A stretch of 64,000 bases of DNA from Bacillus altitudinis 41KF2b (GCF_000691145.1 NZ_ASJC01000002.1:372001-436000); one strand, 5' to 3'; counted from the stretch's first letter, positions 9,901-19,018 are shown. Notes: generated from the letters alone by a model not told the origin. A program made the numbers and translations.

Positions 9901-10800
9901 CTTGAACAGTAACGATCTGTGCTCGCTAAACAATGAAGGCTTTAAACGATAGGATGCCGACGATACCTCTTCTCCTATATTGGTTGTGATAGAAACAAGG
10001 CGTGATTTAGAATTGGACAATCCTTTACTCTCAATGACCGATAGATGCTCGCCCTCTTTTAAATGGCTTTTGTACATCGCATTAAAGTCCGCTACCGTTA
10101 AATGCTCCTGCCCTTTTTTTCTAAGCCAAAATACGTACGGTTTCCCAGGAGAAATGGTGATCGGACTTGTGTGAAATGAATATATATCATCCATCTCCAC
10201 GCCTTGCGCTGGATTGCGATAGCGAAGCTGGTAATGTCGAAGTGAAATGGGTGCATGTGTTGTGTTATACACCTCGATGAATTCAAAAGCATCCTTGCCT
10301 TTGCGGTTTTTTGAATTCACGACGATTTCTGTCATCAATAGCTCAGGAATTTGTGAGAGATCCTCTTCAAATCCGTTTAAGTGAACTGCTTGTTCGGTTG
10401 TTTTGATGACAGACTTCTGCGTCAAGAATTCTGTATAGTAATGAACTGTTGGATTCCACAATTGATCTGTCGGGATTTTCGCTGTAAATTCTGGTTTCAT
10501 CCCCGGCAATCGTTCCATTGGGATCAATCGATATCCTAGCTCATCACTCTGTTTATAGTACAAGTTTGCAGACAAAATTTGCTCTGACTGACTAATAGAT
10601 GCCCGAAATTGAAGATCACGTTTTTTTCCTTGAACCGGACGGACATCAACTTGAAATTGATCAAAGATAAAAGGTGAAAAGGGCTTATTTCGTATGTTCA
10701 CTTGTGTTTGTGTCAAAGATCCTGCTGAAGCAGGCTGACTGAAACAAAAAAGAATGCTCAAAAAAAGCAAAAGAATGATTTGTCTGCTCACATTCACCAT
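6946..10800 (-). CDS. yvnB: Large secreted metallophosphoesterase YvnB
   Basis: Predicted exported protein of 1284 residues. It starts with a signal peptide (residues 1-26, ending PASA-GS). A lamin-tail-like segment follows at about residues 130-240 (LMTEIVVNSKNRKGKDAFEF). The middle holds several Ig-like or bacterial-adhesin-type repeats. A calcineurin-like phosphoesterase domain occupies about 925-1120 with metal motifs SDTQYY, HTGDIVDD, GVLAGNHD, FHEY and FSGHYHG. A fibronectin-III-like end (PNQEYYWYTVA) closes the protein. The substrate is unknown; phosphate or nucleotide scavenging at the surface is only a guess. B. subtilis YvnB has nearly the same length. Confidence 0.88.
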   Translation of the reverse strand: MVNVSRQIILLLFLSILFCFSQPASAGSLTQTQVNIRNKPFSPFIFDQFQVDVRPVQGKKRDLQFRASISQSEQILSANLYYKQSDELGYRLIPMERLPGMKPEFTAKIPTDQLWNPTVHYYTEFLTQKSVIKTTEQAVHLNGFEEDLSQIPELLMTEIVVNSKNRKGKDAFEFIEVYNTTHAPISLRHYQLRYRNPAQGVEMDDIYSFHTSPITISPGKPYVFWLRKKGQEHLTVADFNAMYKSHLKEGEHLSVIESKGLSNSKSRLVSITTNIGEEVSSASYRLKPSLFSEHRSLLFKYPMDGTTQMKLISKVEEEPTPGKVLKAQIPTEKKEISQDVHKPVIEDMTDNQPIKPTEGIEMRADVQDDQSVKTVKLRYRTNRHEDFKEVLLQKDHNDRLFHHIIYSPELIGKERLEYQIEASDGENQAMTMKKTIDVEQVSKAHGLRLNVEEGDTVSGVFHLKATADQKKSIKLMIDGKPIRQVFPALEADPYLAFDVKGTNLYFKNGVSIGKHLLSIFDDSTKVYRTYTIPIPEKHLEKAGPQTISFHAGTKSSPFDRFPGENHDDFELKNVQMILSNGTQILPLNASQHEEWKMGDGGSAKKVRAFQFQIPKQAYASSYIQWDTRRLKEGVHVVQAKTADESQSVRVKVDNTGPKIKSNIQANDQYKGVFTLKAKVTDRWSDIAEMKAYLDGKPISLPYQTSSSELEPGEHTLKIKAKDAAGNKSTLKKVFKTVHEHPETPERVSDRTKKESSKQTVLTNDPTNDQLDYSFYRAYQYTSLHPSMKIFKYAAETEPPKHLNETGEMIFSNRERNRIAFADGKSVETKDLQHFPYHRFQIKVHHDVREKDVVEAVWKGSSLSGRKVTMYAWNHQQEKWDKITHHFAKDEKEFYLKGLLSVRQYMKNQTFDLLVQDEISKTLKPYKMVWMSDTQYYARSYPHIFKKMVEWIRDQRDPLNIQYVFHTGDIVDDSKDKQWNRADTFMRVLDQHQIPYGVLAGNHDVRHKDGHYREYGRYFGAKRFEDKPYYGESYQNNRGHYDLISAGGNDYMMVYMGWGIKQNEIDWLNRVISEHPDRIVILNFHEYLLVSGNRSPIGDLIFHQVVKRHPNIVAVFSGHYHGASRKVDEIDDDHDGKVDRKVYQILADYQSGPEGGQGFMRLITADQEKNKLHFTTYSPYLNQEHFYDPKTYGDQDEFSIDVDLTPKMKSVKTNYFELNVYTNVLLGEVKGVKSGKKASFEWKGLKPNQEYYWYTVAKDRFEGKAISPIWKIHTKNDDQSTFLRK

Positions 10801-10884
10801 CGTGCACCGCCTCCCTTCGAATATTGTGTCTCCTGAAGACGGTTTTTATGACAGATGGAACGGGGAAACGATATAAATTCACAC

Positions 10885-10917
10885 AAAAAAACCGTTAGCT
10901 TTTTTTCGCTAACGGTT
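10885..10917 (-). terminator. Terminator of yvlABCD
   Basis: Minus strand: AACCGTTAGC, loop of eight bases, GCTAACGGTT, then T. The last codons and TAA stop of yvlD are inside the hairpin. Confidence 0.85.
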
Positions 10918-11281
10918 CCACGATTCCTTTCTGTATGAGCAGATGGAAAATGGATAAAATGACAGCCATCCAAATGGCCGTTCCAAACCCATCAATGTTA
11001 AAACTATCTCCCATAAAGCTTGAGGTCATCATCAGTGTGATGGCATTAATGACAAAGAGGAACAATCCTAGTGAAAGTACTGTCACTGGCAGCGTTAAAA
11101 TGATCAAAAACGGCTTCACTAAAATATTGAGCAAGGACAAAATAATACTTGCTACAATCGCTGCGCCAAAACCTTCAATATACACACTACCAAGGCCTGG
11201 CAGAATGCCTGAATCAAAATATCCAGCAATGACGATTAAAAGTAATGCATTGACGAAAATACTTACGATCCATCTAAGCAT
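10895..11281 (-). CDS. yvlD: Four-helix holin-like membrane protein YvlD
   Basis: Small integral membrane protein (128 residues) of the holin superfamily IV type, with four hydrophobic helices and the motif SLLNILVKPFLIILTLPVT. It ends the yvlABCD operon; the yvlC TAG/TAA region abuts its ATG at 11281. In B. subtilis the operon belongs to the sigma-W cell-envelope stress regulon; the exact role is unknown. Confidence 0.88.
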   Translation of the reverse strand: MLRWIVSIFVNALLLIVIAGYFDSGILPGLGSVYIEGFGAAIVASIILSLLNILVKPFLIILTLPVTVLSLGLFLFVINAITLMMTSSFMGDSFNIDGFGTAIWMAVILSIFHLLIQKGIVEPLAKKS

Positions 11282-11476
11282 TTAGTTAGTGCCTTCTTCC
11301 GGAACAACAAAATACCAGATGAAGTAGATCAAGAATATCGGCATAAATGCTGTCATAAATCCGATGATCACCGTTAAAATACGAAGCAGGGATGCATCGA
11401 CACTTAAGTATTCAGCAAGTCCACCGACAACACCCGCTATTTTTTTATCTGTCGCTGAACGATAAAGCTTCTTCAT
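11282..11476 (-). CDS. yvlC: PspC-domain protein YvlC
   Basis: 64-residue single PspC domain: a basic N-terminus ([25 protein letters not shown] broken by the conserved GG), then a transmembrane helix [22 protein letters not shown] and the end YFVVPEE. PspC proteins take part in phage-shock-type membrane stress responses. It lies between yvlB and yvlD without gaps. Confidence 0.92.
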   Translation of the reverse strand: MKKLYRSATDKKIAGVVGGLAEYLSVDASLLRILTVIIGFMTAFMPIFLIYFIWYFVVPEEGTN

Positions 11477-11482
11477 GTAGAA

Positions 11483-12574
11483 TCACTCCTTGTCTGATTG
11501 GTGCTTTACTTGGATTGAGCCTGTTTTTGTTTCTGCAAAAATGGATATATTGTGCTCCGCCTGTTGATTGGCTTTGATCATTTTCTCTTTTTGCAGCGTT
11601 TCATTTTTCTCTTTAATCATATTTGCATCAAGCAGCTCATGAGAGATCGATCCGAGATTGCTTTTCAGCTCCGCAGTCACTGCACAAGCACGCGGAATCT
11701 GAACGTCCACACTGCCTGTTGTCGTTTTTGCATAGATCGAACGGCATTTCTCATCTGACAGCTGAACAGCAATGTTCCCATTGAAGCTCTGTGCATCAAT
11801 TGATTCACTTTTCCCGCGCAGGTCAATGAGCCCATTAATGGTTTCTACTTCAATCATACCACACTCGTGATCAGCCAGTTTGATTTGCCCATTTGCTGTT
11901 TCAATTCCGACTTTTTCTGCTTGTAAAGAGGCAAAAGAGACGACGCCATTTGTTGTTTTTGCAGCCAGTTCTTTTGTCTTTAGCTTTTCCCCGCGAATCG
12001 GTCCATTAAACAGTTTGACTTTGATCTTATCGTATTGGATACGTGGTACATACAGGGTGACATTGACCTTCATGGTCTTCTTTTCAGTTCGGATAAAAAA
12101 TTTGTCCCCTTCAAGCCCGCAATCCAGATGTTGAAGAAATTGCTGTCTGGCCTGCTCTCCATCCTCTGCACGGTAAATTTTCGCATGACACTCTGCCCGA
12201 ACATCCCCATCATCCCAAGGCATCAAATTGAGACTGCCGTTTGCCAATTGAATATCTAAATGAGATAGTGCCGCGTCTTTGAATTGAAAAATGTGTTCAA
12301 CGTCGACGGACTGTCCAAAGTTCAAATCAAGATCGACATCTTTGACCTTTTTCACCGCCGAATCTAACCACCCAAACAGCTTTGCACCGAGGTTTTCAGT
12401 ACCAGTTCCTTTATTCTCTGTGCCAGCTTTTTCTTCATGAAAGGTATGATCAGCCGTTGATTTTTCTAGTGAAATGGACTGATTTTCTTCTAATTTTTCA
12501 AGTAGCGTAATTGCTTCTTTTGCAGATAATGTCCCGTCTTCTACTAATTTTAAAATGCGTTCTTTTTCATTCAT
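11483..12574 (-). CDS. yvlB: DUF4097 beta-helix protein YvlB
   Basis: 363-residue cytoplasmic protein without signal peptide. The N-terminus is a short helical SHOCT-like segment (KERILKLVEDGTLSAKEAITLLEKLEE), followed from about residue 90 by a DUF4097 region of repeating beta strands with N-G turns (TTNGVVSF, TANGQIKL, TINGLIDL, SFNGNIAV, TTTGSV). Its function is unknown; together with YvlC and YvlD it suggests a membrane-stress module. Start ATG at 12574 follows GAGGGCTTTG. Confidence 0.88.
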   Translation of the reverse strand: MNEKERILKLVEDGTLSAKEAITLLEKLEENQSISLEKSTADHTFHEEKAGTENKGTGTENLGAKLFGWLDSAVKKVKDVDLDLNFGQSVDVEHIFQFKDAALSHLDIQLANGSLNLMPWDDGDVRAECHAKIYRAEDGEQARQQFLQHLDCGLEGDKFFIRTEKKTMKVNVTLYVPRIQYDKIKVKLFNGPIRGEKLKTKELAAKTTNGVVSFASLQAEKVGIETANGQIKLADHECGMIEVETINGLIDLRGKSESIDAQSFNGNIAVQLSDEKCRSIYAKTTTGSVDVQIPRACAVTAELKSNLGSISHELLDANMIKEKNETLQKEKMIKANQQAEHNISIFAETKTGSIQVKHQSDKE

Positions 12575-12585
12575 ACAAAGCCCTC

Positions 12586-12921
12586 CTACGATTTGATGGA
12601 TTGAAGCACTTTAATACCTTGAATGATATTCCAAATGACAGAGATCAAAAAGCCAATGGCGACTAAAAAGGACAAGATAAGTACGGTGAACACTGGAACG
12701 AGTGAGTCGCTTGCCTGTGTCGTCAATAAAAAGGGGATAGCTCCAAAAACCAGCAGCACACACGCTGCGACTGGCAAAACATGTGACCACAATGCACGCA
12801 GCGAATGCCGTTTCGTTTCCTTTTGATCCACTACAAAATATGCCACGATCGGCACAATAAACGGCATGAAAAATACACTAAAATAACAAATAGATGCAAT
12901 GATCGACTGATCTCTGTTCAT
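12586..12921 (-). CDS. yvlA: DUF4870-type membrane protein YvlA
   Basis: 111-residue membrane protein with about three helices; it begins MNRDQSIIASICYFSVFF, with a polar loop (DQKETKRHSLRALWSH). The start at 12921 was chosen because AAGGAG lies 10 bases before it; a longer frame opening at 12939 would have no ribosome site. It is the first gene of yvlABCD. Confidence 0.85.
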   Translation of the reverse strand: MNRDQSIIASICYFSVFFMPFIVPIVAYFVVDQKETKRHSLRALWSHVLPVAACVLLVFGAIPFLLTTQASDSLVPVFTVLILSFLVAIGFLISVIWNIIQGIKVLQSIKS

Positions 12922-12962
12922 ATATATTCGCTCCTTCATGATGAAAATTCCTTTCTAACTCA

Positions 12963-12989
12963 TACGTTTATGGCGTATAAAAAGTTTCA
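12963..12989 (-). promoter_or_regulatory. Sigma-W type promoter of yvlABCD
   Basis: Minus strand TGAAAC (12984-12989), 17-base spacer, CGTA (12963-12966), about 40 bases before yvlA. This matches the extracytoplasmic sigma-W consensus (TGAAAC, about 16-17, CGTA), and yvlABCD is a known sigma-W operon in B. subtilis. Confidence 0.8.
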
Positions 12990-13118
12990 AACTCATTCGA
13001 TTTACATATGACCTTAGACACAAATTATTTCTTTTTGCACCTAAGTGTAGATTCTTCATGGATTACCCTTTAAAATATGTTGAAAAGATGGTGATTATCA
13101 TTATAGGGGGTAATTATT

Positions 13119-13349
13119 TTGACAGATCATCATAATGCTAACCACACGGCACAAACGCTTTTAGACCTTATACAGAAACAGAAAAGCATGAACAGCGATA
13201 TGATCAAGGAGCTAGAGGCCATTCATCCGTCTCATCCGAAGTATGGTGATATCCGTTATTTAAAAGTACTGCTCGATAGTAGCAGCACTCATATTTTAAA
13301 GGATTTAACGCACCTCAGTAACTTAATGCCAAAGGAAGATGTGCAATAA
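13119..13349 (+). CDS. Small protein of unknown function
   Basis: 76-residue hydrophilic, mostly helical protein (MTDHHNANHTAQTLLDLIQ start, LMPKEDVQ end) without signal peptide or membrane segment. It starts with TTG at 13119, eight bases after AGGGGG. It is followed at once by a terminator hairpin, which supports a real single-gene transcript. It sits where B. subtilis has yvkN, but I cannot confirm orthology from memory. No motif gives a function. Confidence 0.65.
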   Translation: MTDHHNANHTAQTLLDLIQKQKSMNSDMIKELEAIHPSHPKYGDIRYLKVLLDSSSTHILKDLTHLSNLMPKEDVQ

Positions 13350-13354
13350 AAGGA

Positions 13355-13377
13355 AAACCCCTCTTTCGGAGGGGTTT
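13355..13377. terminator. Gene-end hairpin, first copy, left of repeat element A
   Basis: Stem AAACCCCTC / GAGGGGTTT with loop TTTCG, six bases after the stop of the small gene. The same 23 bases recur at 13553-13575 on the other side of the repeat element. Confidence 0.8.
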
Positions 13378-13552
13378 CAGATTGAGGACAAAGGGCTTAA
13401 ATGTACTTTATTTTAGCCCTTTGTCTTCTTTTCAGCGTGATAGAAAACCTTTGCAGTCTAGGAAAGTCGAGCACCGGAGCGGAGCGAATTTGACATTCGT
13501 GAGCACCGGAGCACAGATTTGACAACGAATGCGAGGGTTTGTCTACACGCTG
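13378..13552 (+). repeat. Structured intergenic repeat element, copy A
   Basis: About 175 bases, roughly 90% identical by eye to 43364-43539. It contains a first hairpin, GACAAAGGGCT (13387-13397) with AGCCCTTTGTC (13415-13425), then a long imperfect inverted repeat, TTCAGCGTG-TAGA-AACC (from 13431) with GGTTTGTCTACACGCTGAA (to 13554). Inside lie two tandem units of GAGCACCGGAGC followed by ATTTGACA. There is no ORF of note. Size and fold recall the ~190-bp repeated element described in the B. subtilis genome; I could not align them. Confidence 0.85.
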
Positions 13553-13577
13553 AAACCCCTCTTTCGGAGGGGTTTTT
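13553..13577. terminator. Gene-end hairpin, second copy, at the end of uvrA
   Basis: Exact second copy of the 13355-13377 stem and loop, here followed by T on the plus strand and lying directly at the uvrA stop. Confidence 0.85.
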
Positions 13578-13579
13578 CT

Positions 13580-16456
13580 TTATGAGGATGTCACACTTTC
13601 TGTTTCTTTGACTAACTGTTTCATTCGCTCACGATCACGCTCTAAAATCGGTTTTAAGTATCGACCGGTGTAAGAAGCTTCTTCTTTAGCAATGTGTTCA
13701 GGTGTTCCTGAAGCAATAATCGTTCCTCCACCAGCACCGCCTTCTGGTCCTAGATCAACAAGGTAATCGGCAGCCTTAATAATATCAAGGTTGTGCTCAA
13801 TGACCAATACCGTATCCCCGTTTTCGACCAAGCGCTGGAGCACTTTTAACAACCTAGCAATATCATCCACATGAAGACCGGTTGTCGGTTCATCTAAAAT
13901 ATACAAGGATCTTCCGTTTGAACGGCGATGAAGCTCAGATGCCAATTTCACGCGCTGCGCCTCTCCACCAGACAATGTCGTGGCAGGTTGCCCAAGTGTA
14001 ATGTATCCTAATCCAACATCAAAGATCGTTTGCAGCTTCCGCTTAATTTTCGGGATATTCTCGAAAAATTGAAGTGCGTCCTCTACCGTCATTTCAAGCA
14101 CATCGGAAATATTTTTCCCTTTATACGTGACCTCTAACGTCTCACGGTTATAACGTTTCCCGTGACACACTTCACAAGGCATGTATACATCAGGTAAAAA
14201 GTGCATTTCAATTTTAATAATGCCATCTCCACGACATGCTTCGCAGCGTCCACCTTTCACGTTAAAGCTGAATCTCCCTTTTTTATAGCCTCGTACCTTC
14301 GCTTCATTGGTTTGCGCAAAGACATCCCGCACGTCATCAAATACACCTGTATACGTAGCAGGATTGGATCTTGGTGTACGGCCAATTGGAGATTGATCAA
14401 TATCAATGACTTTGTCTAAGTGATCCATTCCTTTGATTTCTTTGTGCTGTCCTGGCTTCGCTTTTGCTCTGTGCAGTTTTTGGGCAAGGGATTTCAATAA
14501 AATTTCATTCACAAGTGTACTTTTCCCTGATCCTGACACACCCGTCACAGCGGTAAAGACACCTAAAGGAAATTTCGCATTCACGTTTTTAAGGTTGTTT
14601 TCTTTTGCCCCTTTAATTTCAATGAAGCGGCCGTCAGGCTTTCGTCTCTCAATCGGAAGCGGGATGAATTTCTCACCAGATAAATATTGTCCAGTCAACG
14701 ATTTTGGGTCCTTCATGACTTCTTCTGGCGTTCCAGCTGAAATCACTTCTCCTCCATGAACCCCTGCACCTGGTCCAATATCAATGAGATAATCAGCGGC
14801 AAGCATCGTATCTTCATCATGTTCTACGACAATCAGTGTGTTTCCGATATCACGCATGTTTTTCAATGTCCCAATCAACCGGTCATTATCCCGTTGATGC
14901 AGACCAATCGATGGTTCATCTAAAATATAAAGAACGCCTGTCAGTCTTGATCCGATTTGTGTCGCCAAACGAATCCGCTGCGCCTCCCCGCCTGATAATG
15001 TGCCAGCAGACCGGCTTAATGTCAGATAATCTAACCCCACATTATTCAAGAAGGACAAGCGCTCTTTGATTTCACGTAAAATGAGCTGGGCAATCTGCAA
15101 ATCTTTCTCAGACAACTCAATTTTCTCATAGAAATCAAGGGCATCAGATACAGACAAATCGGTCATTTCTCCGATATGTTTGCCATTGATGAGAACCGCA
15201 AGCGTTTCTTTTTTCAGGCGATACCCTTTACAGGTCGGGCATGGCTGATTGGCCATATATTTTTCCATTTGCTCCCGAATATAATCGGAGCTCGTTTCCT
15301 TGTAGCGCCGTTCAATGTTACGAAGCACACCTTCAAACTCGATTTCATTTTCACGGACCTGGCCAAAATCATTTTCATATTTAAAATAAATCAGCTCAGA
15401 GCCGCTGCCATATAAAATTTTATCAAATAAATGCGTCGGAATATCTTTTACTGGAATATCCATGTCAATTCCATAGTGTGTACATACCGCCTCAAGAAGC
15501 TGCGGGTAATATTGTGAGCTTTGAGGCTCCCATGGGGCAATGGCATGCTGACGTAAAGTCAAATCCTTATTCGGAATCACAAGCTCTGGATCTACTTCTA
15601 GTTTAGAACCAAGCCCATCACAGCTTGGGCAGGCACCGAAAGGGCTATTAAACGAGAACATTCTTGGTTCAAGTTCCCCAATAGAGAATCCGCAGTGCGG
15701 ACAAGCATGATGCTCACTAAATAACAGCTCCTCTTGTCCAATCACATCAATCATCACACGACCTTCACCAAGTCGGAGTGCCGTTTCAAGAGAATCAGAC
15801 AACCGTGCCGCCACGCCTTCTTTCACGACAATTCGATCAATCACCACTTCAATGGAATGCTTTTTATTCTTTTCAAGCTCAATCTCTTCTGACAGGTCCT
15901 CCATCTCGCCATCAACTCTGACTCGAACGTAGCCCTGCTTCCGAATTTGATCAAGTACTTTCACGTGTGTTCCCTTACGTCCAGATACGATCGGAGCAAG
16001 CACTTGTAGTTTCGTTCGTTCTGGATACTCTAAAATACGGTCTGTCATTTGCTCAATCGTCTGTGATGTAATTTCGATCCCATGAATAGGACAAATCGGT
16101 TTTCCGACTCGAGCATATAATAGACGCAAGTAATCATAAATTTCTGTAACTGTCCCAACGGTTGATCGAGGGTTCCTGCTTGTCGTTTTCTGGTCAATAC
16201 TAATCGCTGGAGAAAGCCCTTCAATCGCATCTACATCTGGTTTGTCCATTTGACCGAGAAATTGACGTGCATAGGCCGACAGTGATTCAACATACCTACG
16301 CTGACCTTCTGCATAAATGGTATCGAAGGCAAGCGACGATTTTCCCGAACCAGATAAACCTGTAATGACCACTAGCTGATCGCGCGGGATATTGACATCA
16401 ATATTTTTAAGGTTGTGGGCTCTTGCCCCTTTCACCTCTATTCGTTCCATAGCCAT
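13580..16456 (-). CDS. uvrA: Excinuclease ABC subunit A
   Basis: DNA-damage recognition ATPase of nucleotide excision repair (958 residues), acting as a dimer that loads UvrB. Two ABC modules are visible: Walker [10 protein letters not shown] near residue 33 and GVSGSGKST near residue 640, each with LSGGEAQR signatures and LDEP Walker B. Zinc sites lie at CPHC-x-CPSC (about 254-283) and CEAC-x-CEVC (about 739-765). It follows uvrB by seven bases and ends in the terminator that borders repeat element A. Confidence 0.98.
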   Translation of the reverse strand: MAMERIEVKGARAHNLKNIDVNIPRDQLVVITGLSGSGKSSLAFDTIYAEGQRRYVESLSAYARQFLGQMDKPDVDAIEGLSPAISIDQKTTSRNPRSTVGTVTEIYDYLRLLYARVGKPICPIHGIEITSQTIEQMTDRILEYPERTKLQVLAPIVSGRKGTHVKVLDQIRKQGYVRVRVDGEMEDLSEEIELEKNKKHSIEVVIDRIVVKEGVAARLSDSLETALRLGEGRVMIDVIGQEELLFSEHHACPHCGFSIGELEPRMFSFNSPFGACPSCDGLGSKLEVDPELVIPNKDLTLRQHAIAPWEPQSSQYYPQLLEAVCTHYGIDMDIPVKDIPTHLFDKILYGSGSELIYFKYENDFGQVRENEIEFEGVLRNIERRYKETSSDYIREQMEKYMANQPCPTCKGYRLKKETLAVLINGKHIGEMTDLSVSDALDFYEKIELSEKDLQIAQLILREIKERLSFLNNVGLDYLTLSRSAGTLSGGEAQRIRLATQIGSRLTGVLYILDEPSIGLHQRDNDRLIGTLKNMRDIGNTLIVVEHDEDTMLAADYLIDIGPGAGVHGGEVISAGTPEEVMKDPKSLTGQYLSGEKFIPLPIERRKPDGRFIEIKGAKENNLKNVNAKFPLGVFTAVTGVSGSGKSTLVNEILLKSLAQKLHRAKAKPGQHKEIKGMDHLDKVIDIDQSPIGRTPRSNPATYTGVFDDVRDVFAQTNEAKVRGYKKGRFSFNVKGGRCEACRGDGIIKIEMHFLPDVYMPCEVCHGKRYNRETLEVTYKGKNISDVLEMTVEDALQFFENIPKIKRKLQTIFDVGLGYITLGQPATTLSGGEAQRVKLASELHRRSNGRSLYILDEPTTGLHVDDIARLLKVLQRLVENGDTVLVIEHNLDIIKAADYLVDLGPEGGAGGGTIIASGTPEHIAKEEASYTGRYLKPILERDRERMKQLVKETESVTSS

Positions 16457-16463
16457 CTGGCAT

Positions 16464-18449
16464 TCATCCTTCCGCTTTTAGCTCTAGCAATAGATCTCTT
16501 AATTCTGCTGCTTTTTCAAAATCAAGCGCTTTTGCTGCATCTTTCATTTCCATCTCGACGTTTTCGATCACTTTTTCTCGTTCTTTTTTGCTCATTTTTG
16601 ACAACTTTGGTGCTGCTTTTGTTTCGTATTCTTCTGAATCCTCATGTACTTTTGTTGCCTTGATCACATCTCGAATCTTCTTATGGATCGTTTGCGGAGT
16701 GATACCAAATTTCTCATTATACGCTTCTTGCTGCTCACGTCTCCGCTTTGTTTCTTGTATGGCAATGTCCATTGATTTCGTCATATTGTCTGCATACATG
16801 ATAACTCGGCCTTCTGCATTTCTTGCAGCACGACCAATCGTCTGGATGAGGGATCTTTCTGAACGTAAAAAGCCTTCTTTATCCGCATCTAAAATCGCCA
16901 CGAGCGACACCTCTGGAATATCCAAGCCTTCTCGAAGAAGGTTGATCCCTACAAGCACATCATATTTTCCGAGACGTAAATCACGAATAATCTCAATCCG
17001 TTCTAGTGTCTTAATTTCTGAGTGCAGATAATTGACCTTGATTCCGATTTCTTTCAGATAATCTGTCAGATCCTCAGACATTTTCTTCGTTAAAGTCGTC
17101 ACAAGCACACGCTCATTTTTCTCAACTCTTGCATGAATTTCCCCAATTAAGTCATCGATTTGTCCTTCAATCGGACGGACTTCAATGATTGGATCAAGCA
17201 AACCGGTTGGACGAATAATTTGTTCCACGACCTCTGGCGTTTTCTCAAGCTCGTATGGGCCAGGTGTTGCGGATACATGCACAATATGGTTAATGTGCTT
17301 TTCAAACTCATCAAATGTGAGTGGTCTATTATCAAGTGCTGACGGCAGACGGAATCCGTGATCAACAAGCACTTGTTTTCTTGCCTGGTCCCCATTGTAC
17401 ATGGCGCGAATTTGCGGGATGGTCACGTGTGACTCATCGACAACAATCATAAAATCATCCGGAAAATAATCAAGCAATGTATAAGGTGTTGAACCAGGCG
17501 GACGTAAGGTGAGATGTCTTGAGTAGTTCTCAATCCCTGAACAAAAGCCCATCTCTCTCATCATCTCAAGGTCATACCTTGTCCGCTGCTCAAGACGCTG
17601 TGCTTCAAGCAGTTTCCCGTTTTCACGAAGCTTTTCCAACTGTTCCTCAAGCTCTTTTTCAATATTAATAATCGCTTTTTCCATCTTTTCTTCTCTTGTG
17701 ACGAAGTGAGATGCTGGGAAAATAGCAACGTGGTCACGATCACCGAGAATTTCTCCAGTGAGAGCATCTACTTCACGAATACGTTCAATTTCATCACCGA
17801 AAAACTCCACTCTGATACAATGCTCATCTCGTGAAGCAGGAAAAATTTCAACGACGTCTCCTCGAACTCTGAAGGTTCCGCGCTGAAAATCTATATCATT
17901 ACGAGAATACTGAATATCCACAAGCTTACGCAGCAGCTGATTGCGTTCAATTTCCATTTCAGTTCGTAAAGACAGCACAAGCTCTCTGTATTCTTCAGGA
18001 GAACCTAAGCCATAAATACAGGACACACTGGCAATGATGATGACATCTCTCCGCTCAAATAATGAGGATGTGGCGGAGTGCCTTAGCTTATCGATCTCAT
18101 CATTAATGCTGGCATCCTTTTCAATAAATGTATCAGTTTGAGGAACATACGCCTCAGGCTGGTAATAATCATAATAACTCACAAAATATTCAACAGCATT
18201 ATTTGGAAAAAATTCCTTGAACTCGCTGTATAATTGTCCGGCAAGTGTCTTGTTATGCGCAATGACAAGTGTTGGTTTGTTCACTTCTTTGATCAGGTTG
18301 GATACAGTAAAGGTCTTTCCCGTACCTGTAGCACCTAACAGCGTTTGATGCTGTTTCCCCTGATGGATGCCCTCCACAAGCTTTTCAATGGCTTTTGGCT
18401 GATCTCCTTGGGGCTGATAGTTAGAAACTAATTCAAAGCGGTCACTCAC
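16464..18449 (-). CDS. uvrB: Excinuclease ABC subunit B
   Basis: Helicase-like damage-verification subunit (661 residues) that receives DNA from UvrA and recruits UvrC. Walker [11 protein letters not shown] lies near residue 39, the beta-hairpin region [13 protein letters not shown] near 95, helicase motif [10 protein letters not shown], and motif [11 protein letters not shown]. The C-terminal UvrC-binding UVR coiled coil is about residues 625-660 ([18 protein letters not shown]). A LexA box lies about 70 bases upstream, so the uvrB-uvrA operon should be SOS-induced. Confidence 0.98.
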   Translation of the reverse strand: MSDRFELVSNYQPQGDQPKAIEKLVEGIHQGKQHQTLLGATGTGKTFTVSNLIKEVNKPTLVIAHNKTLAGQLYSEFKEFFPNNAVEYFVSYYDYYQPEAYVPQTDTFIEKDASINDEIDKLRHSATSSLFERRDVIIIASVSCIYGLGSPEEYRELVLSLRTEMEIERNQLLRKLVDIQYSRNDIDFQRGTFRVRGDVVEIFPASRDEHCIRVEFFGDEIERIREVDALTGEILGDRDHVAIFPASHFVTREEKMEKAIINIEKELEEQLEKLRENGKLLEAQRLEQRTRYDLEMMREMGFCSGIENYSRHLTLRPPGSTPYTLLDYFPDDFMIVVDESHVTIPQIRAMYNGDQARKQVLVDHGFRLPSALDNRPLTFDEFEKHINHIVHVSATPGPYELEKTPEVVEQIIRPTGLLDPIIEVRPIEGQIDDLIGEIHARVEKNERVLVTTLTKKMSEDLTDYLKEIGIKVNYLHSEIKTLERIEIIRDLRLGKYDVLVGINLLREGLDIPEVSLVAILDADKEGFLRSERSLIQTIGRAARNAEGRVIMYADNMTKSMDIAIQETKRRREQQEAYNEKFGITPQTIHKKIRDVIKATKVHEDSEEYETKAAPKLSKMSKKEREKVIENVEMEMKDAAKALDFEKAAELRDLLLELKAEG

Positions 18450-18516
18450 ATCAAAGCCTCCGTTTCGTTACGAAATCTATCTAATGAATATATTATCATA
18501 AAAGAACACAAAAATA

Positions 18517-18530
18517 CGAACTAAAGTTCG
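18517..18530. promoter_or_regulatory. LexA (SOS) box upstream of uvrB
   Basis: CGAACTAAAGTTCG is a perfect CGAAC-N4-GTTCG palindrome, the B. subtilis-type LexA site. Confidence 0.93.
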
Positions 18531-18591
18531 TGTCTGACTTGATTTTTATTTCCAATACAACCATACCCTCTCTGCCGTGGCTCATAACCCT

Positions 18592-18738
18592 CTAAAGAAA
18601 CCTTCCTTTCAGTATGGAACATTTTGGAGCGAGATATTCGATCAGCAGAAAAACCACAAAAAAGAAAGCTGCACTCACTAGAATCGTAAGCACAGCTCCT
18701 GCAATCAAAAACATTTTCTTTTCATCAAGAGGGATCAC
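18592..18738 (-). CDS. Possible small single-pass membrane protein
   Basis: A 48-codon frame opens with GTG one base after the csbA stop and would be translationally coupled to it. The product starts VIPLDEKKMFLIAG, has one long hydrophobic helix (about residues 9-35) and a short polar tail ending LKGRFL. No family is recognised. There is no independent ribosome site, so it depends on coupling; an alternative CTG start lies upstream. It fills most of the space between csbA and the uvrB leader, where no other gene is seen. Confidence 0.4.
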   Translation of the reverse strand: MIPLDEKKMFLIAGAVLTILVSAAFFFVVFLLIEYLAPKCSILKGRFL

Positions 18739-18739
18739 A

Positions 18740-18985
18740 TCAATGATGTTTTTCAGCCTTCTCTCTTTTTTCGACTTCTTTCTTGGCCATAAACAATGCC
18801 CCGGCCACTAAAGAAATAATATCTAATCCTACGATAAAGTAGGTTTCTGTATAGCCTTTCATATACGAAGCAAATAAAAGCGCTGCTGTTAATGCAATGC
18901 CAACGTAATGATTATAAGTAACCTTTGAAAATAAAATAACGAGCAAGAAAGGAAAAACAAGTGCAAATATGGCTTTTGTAATCAC
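18740..18985 (-). CDS. csbA: CsbA small membrane protein
   Basis: 81-residue membrane protein with about three helices (MITKAIFALVFPFLLVILF start; YTETYFIVGLDIISLVAG), clearly the B. subtilis CsbA type, whose function is unknown. GTG start at 18985 after GAGGGAGGG. The C-terminal tail (KKEVEKREKAEKHH) is basic and cytoplasmic. B. subtilis csbA is sigma-B dependent; here a sigma-A type promoter is visible and no ATACCC (sigma-B -10 on this strand) was found upstream. Confidence 0.9.
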   Translation of the reverse strand: MITKAIFALVFPFLLVILFSKVTYNHYVGIALTAALLFASYMKGYTETYFIVGLDIISLVAGALFMAKKEVEKREKAEKHH

Positions 18986-19018
18986 AAAAACCCTCCCTCT
19001 TCATGGTCTACTTCCTTG

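Noticed and set aside
13378-13552. CRISPR or IS remnant as explanation of the repeat element
   Set aside because: No regular short repeats with spacers, no transposase fragment and no terminal repeats of IS type were seen; it is a single folded unit present twice.
16588-17031. 147-codon plus-strand ORF antisense to uvrB
   Set aside because: Lies wholly inside a strongly conserved gene, has no ribosome site and an implausible composition rich in Arg/Ser; a frame shadow.
18614-18811. 65-codon plus-strand ORF opposite csbA and its leader
   Set aside because: Opposite a known gene and a better minus-strand frame; no ribosome site.
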